Assembly: GCA_050287605.1 (NCBI GenBank)
Contig: JBNKCG010000105.1
Coordinates: 1 to 64,000 of the forward strand
Reading direction: 5' to 3'
Length of the DNA stretch: 64,000 bases
Source: QQUJ01 sp050287605
GTDB lineage: Bacteria > Pseudomonadota > Gammaproteobacteria > QQUJ01
Positions 62,030-64,000 of the stretch are shown here, piece after piece. The notes under the pieces were generated by a model. The model ran no database searches, was not told the origin of the DNA, and was given only the letters and a program-made list of their open reading frames with translations. Made by a program: the position numbers and the translations under genes. Within the stretch, counting starts at the first letter, position 1; each line of letters starts with the position of its first letter.

Positions 62030-62788
62030 GTGACTAGCGCGTACAACAGCAATGTCGTCAAGTTGACCGTAACCTGTCAGCGTTGCTCCCTGCGCAGCGT
62101 CTGCGAACCCGTCGATCTGCCGGCGCACGAACAAGCCAGGCTCGACGCCATCATCGAACGGCGGCGCCCGATTTCGCGCGGCGAGTTTCTCTATCGCTCG
62201 GGCGAGCCGTTTCGCTCCCTGTTCTGCGTCAAGGCGGGCAGCATCAAGACCTACGCCACCACCGACAAGGGAGAAGAGCAGGTCACCGGATTCCATTTGC
62301 CTGGCGAGATGATCGGCCTCGAAGGCATCGCCATGGGCCACAACACCACCGATGCCGTCGCGCTGGAGACCAGCAGCGTGTGCGAAATCCCTTACGATCG
62401 CCTACAGGAGATCAGCGCCGAGGTGCCAACACTGCTGCAGCAGCTCATTCTGCTCACCAGCCAGGAAGTGATGCACGGACAGACGCTTACCATGCTGATC
62501 AGCAAAAAAAGCGCCGAGGAGCGACTCGCTGCGCTGCTGCTCAGCCTCTCCGACCGGTTCTCCAATCGCGGCTTTTCGCCCACCGACTTCTACCTCAGCA
62601 TGTCGCGCCACGACATCGGCAACTTCCTCGGCATGGCGGTGGAAACGGTCAGCCGAGTCTTCACCCGCTTCGACAATGACGGGTTGATCAGCGTGCGCCG
62701 CAAACATATCCAGTTGGACGACCTGCCACGGCTGCGCGAACTGGCGGGCACGGCGAAAATCCCCTCGCCGGTGAGCGCCCACATCTGA
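62030..62788 (+). CDS. fnr: FNR/ANR-type oxygen-responsive transcriptional regulator
   Basis: Switches on anaerobic and microaerobic genes through an oxygen-labile [4Fe-4S] cluster. It is 252 aa. The cluster cysteines are Cys16, Cys19, Cys25 (CQRCSLRSVC) and Cys118 (SSVCEIP), matching E. coli 20/23/29/122 four residues earlier. The cNMP-type barrel is central, and the recognition helix VETVSRVF has the E..SR residues that read TTGAT. GTG 62030 has AAAGGCGGGAG upstream; an earlier GTG (61982) lacks this. It is adjacent to ccoN, its usual target. Confidence 0.95.
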   Translation: MTSAYNSNVVKLTVTCQRCSLRSVCEPVDLPAHEQARLDAIIERRRPISRGEFLYRSGEPFRSLFCVKAGSIKTYATTDKGEEQVTGFHLPGEMIGLEGIAMGHNTTDAVALETSSVCEIPYDRLQEISAEVPTLLQQLILLTSQEVMHGQTLTMLISKKSAEERLAALLLSLSDRFSNRGFSPTDFYLSMSRHDIGNFLGMAVETVSRVFTRFDNDGLISVRRKHIQLDDLPRLRELAGTAKIPSPVSAHI

Positions 62789-62989
62789 AGGTCTGTTCAC
62801 GGATTTCCGCTTGGCAGTACGGGACGCATACTGAGCCCGCGGCTCGCGTCACAACTGCGTACGAATCGCATCCGCGGCGCGGTATTTATTCGCACTCCGC
62901 GCGTGCCCGGCGCCCAGCTCAATCGCCCAGCGCCTGCGCATTTTGGCCTCTATTTTTCCGGGCTTTAATTTCCCACTCAAATGGTCTGT

Positions 62990-63017
62990 AATTACCCCAA
63001 CATAGAGAGGGGTAATT
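62990..63017. promoter_or_regulatory. Perfect inverted repeat upstream of the ccoN FNR box
   Basis: AATTACCCC, ten bases, GGGGTAATT. A third AATTACC lies at 63040-63046 on the other side of the FNR box. The arms contain TACCCC, which resembles half of a NarL heptamer, but not in the 7-2-7 layout. Probably an operator for a second regulator; its identity is unknown. Confidence 0.5.
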
Positions 63018-63027
63018 TGCATTTCAG

Positions 63028-63041
63028 TTGACTTGGATCAA
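63028..63041. promoter_or_regulatory. FNR box of the ccoN promoter
   Basis: TTGAC-ttgg-ATCAA is nine of ten to consensus. Its centre lies about 41 bp before the start site predicted from the -10-like TATTGT, the class II activation position, so FNR should induce the cbb3 oxidase when oxygen is low. Confidence 0.82.
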
Positions 63042-63246
63042 TTACCGGCGGGTGTGCCACAACTATTGTTAGCGCCATGCGTCGATGGGGGTCGTCGCAC
63101 ACCTAACCTCACTGAAATCTGGGGACTTATTCCTCACGTGCATTAGCCTGACGCACCCTCGGCCTCGCCAATGGTAATCGGGTTTCTTTTCGTTCAGTTC
63201 GTACCATAACCAGCATCAACATCTTCATAAAAAAGGAGTACTAACC

Positions 63247-64000
63247 GTGGCACAAGAACAGGCACAACCGAAGTACCACTTCGAGGTGGTGCGATGGTTC
63301 TCCGTGTTGGCCGTGGTCTACCTTGCGGTAGGCGGGCTCGTCGGGGTCTACATCGCATCGGAACTCGCTTGGCCGGTCCTCAATCTGGACATCGCGGAAA
63401 TCACGTTTGGCCGGCTGCGTCCCCTGCATACCAACGCAGTGATCTTCGCCTTCGGCGGCTGTACGCTGATGGCGACTGGCTTCTATTCGGTACAGCGCAC
63501 CTGCGGCGTACCGCTGTGGAGCAACGGCATGGCGTGGTTCACCTTCCTGGGCTGGAACCTGATCATCGTGTTGGCAGTCATCAGTTTCCCGCTGGGCATC
63601 ACCTCGGGCAAAGAGTACGCCGAGCTGGAGTGGCCCATCGACATACTGATCGCCGTGGTTTGGCTCTCCTTTGCCTTCAACTTCATCATGACCATCGCCA
63701 ACCGCAAGACCTCGCACATCTACGTGTCGAACTGGTTCTTCCTCGGCATGATGGTGATGATCACCTACCTGCACGTGGTGAACAGCCTGGCTATCCCGGT
63801 CACCCTGACCTCCTCCTACTCGCTGTTTGCGGGTGTGCAGGACGCCATGGTGCAGTGGTGGTGGGGCCACAACGCGGTGGGCTTCTACCTGACCGCAGGC
63901 TTCCTCGGCATCATGTACTACTTCGTGCCCAAACAGGCCAACCGTCCGGTGTTCTCCTACCGGCTGTCGGTCATCCACTTCTGGGCGCTGATGTTCGGTT
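63247..64000 (+). CDS. ccoN: Cytochrome cbb3 oxidase subunit I (partial)
   Basis: Catalytic subunit of the high-affinity terminal oxidase. The first 251 residues are present and the gene runs off the right edge. Candidate heme ligand His61 (RLRPLHTNAV) and CuB ligand His208 (QWWWGHNAVGF) match P. stutzeri His60 and His207. The start is GTG 63247, eight bases after AAAGGAG. Expression is probably FNR-activated. The sequence GFLGIMYYFVPKQANRP is typical of CcoN rather than other heme-copper oxidases. Confidence 0.96.
   Translation, partial: MAQEQAQPKYHFEVVRWFSVLAVVYLAVGGLVGVYIASELAWPVLNLDIAEITFGRLRPLHTNAVIFAFGGCTLMATGFYSVQRTCGVPLWSNGMAWFTFLGWNLIIVLAVISFPLGITSGKEYAELEWPIDILIAVVWLSFAFNFIMTIANRKTSHIYVSNWFFLGMMVMITYLHVVNSLAIPVTLTSSYSLFAGVQDAMVQWWWGHNAVGFYLTAGFLGIMYYFVPKQANRPVFSYRLSVIHFWALMFG

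Larger units (their letters stand above)
62789..63246. other. Long regulatory gap between fnr and ccoN
   Basis: About 460 bp without an open frame of interest. The first 200 bp show nothing recognisable. The later part holds a 9-bp inverted repeat (62990-63017), an FNR box (63028-63041) and a -10-like TATTGT at 63064-63069, and ends in a strong AAAGGAG before ccoN. The leader from the predicted start is about 170 nt. Confidence 0.7.

Overview
The window is GC-rich bacterial chromosome. Gene content and order (ftsY-ftsE-ftsX-rpoH, the folM/folK/folB-plsY-tsaD cluster beside rpsU-yqeY-dnaG-rpoD-tRNA-Ile2, hisBHAFE-tatABC, FNR next to cbb3 oxidase) point to a gammaproteobacterium. A free-living, respiring member of the Chromatiales/Ectothiorhodospiraceae type is my best guess; the class is well supported, the family is inference. 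No CRISPR array, transposase or phage gene was seen.

Layout. 0-7 kb: D-amino-acid catabolism (ridA, dadA, a divergent Lrp-type regulator), peroxide defence (dps divergent from oxyR), OsmC, a lipoprotein-type gamma-glutamyltransferase and a small ferredoxin. 7-16 kb: coaD, rsmD, a catalytic/non-catalytic M16 peptidase pair, ftsY-ftsE-ftsX, rpoH preceded by a perfect CIRCE operator, and cca. 16-26.5 kb: envelope and folate genes (VanZ-like, uppP, a MidA-type methyltransferase, folM, folK, folB, plsY), tsaD, then the macromolecular-synthesis operon rpsU-yqeY-(terminator)-dnaG-rpoD and tRNA-Ile2(CAU).

26.5-33.5 kb is the most accessory-looking part: a GntR regulator, a sugar-acid dehydratase, the wreckage of a sugar ABC transporter (SBP start fused to an ATPase-like tail, plus a frameshifted and internally deleted permease), an SMP-30 lactonase, a XylX-type FAH-fold dehydratase and a beta-hydroxyacid dehydrogenase. 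It reads as a partial oxidative pentose (Weimberg-type) pathway whose importer has decayed. 33.5-41.2 kb: an SDR enzyme, a YfaZ-like outer-membrane protein, an RND efflux adaptor/pump pair and an unrecognised protein with a PilZ-like motif.

41.2-56.9 kb is a phosphorus superlocus: phoU, a small unknown ORF, the C-P lyase operon phnCDEGHIJKLMN, two acetyltransferase genes, a DUF47/Pit phosphate transporter pair and phoBR. Three Pho-box-like repeats (upstream of phoB, phnC and the GNAT gene) tie it together. phnF and phnP are absent from the locus. 56.9-64 kb: tatABC and hisBHAFE transcribed as one run (no hisI), then fnr with a perfect FNR box, and the start of ccoN with its own FNR box and an unexplained inverted repeat; ccoN runs off the window.
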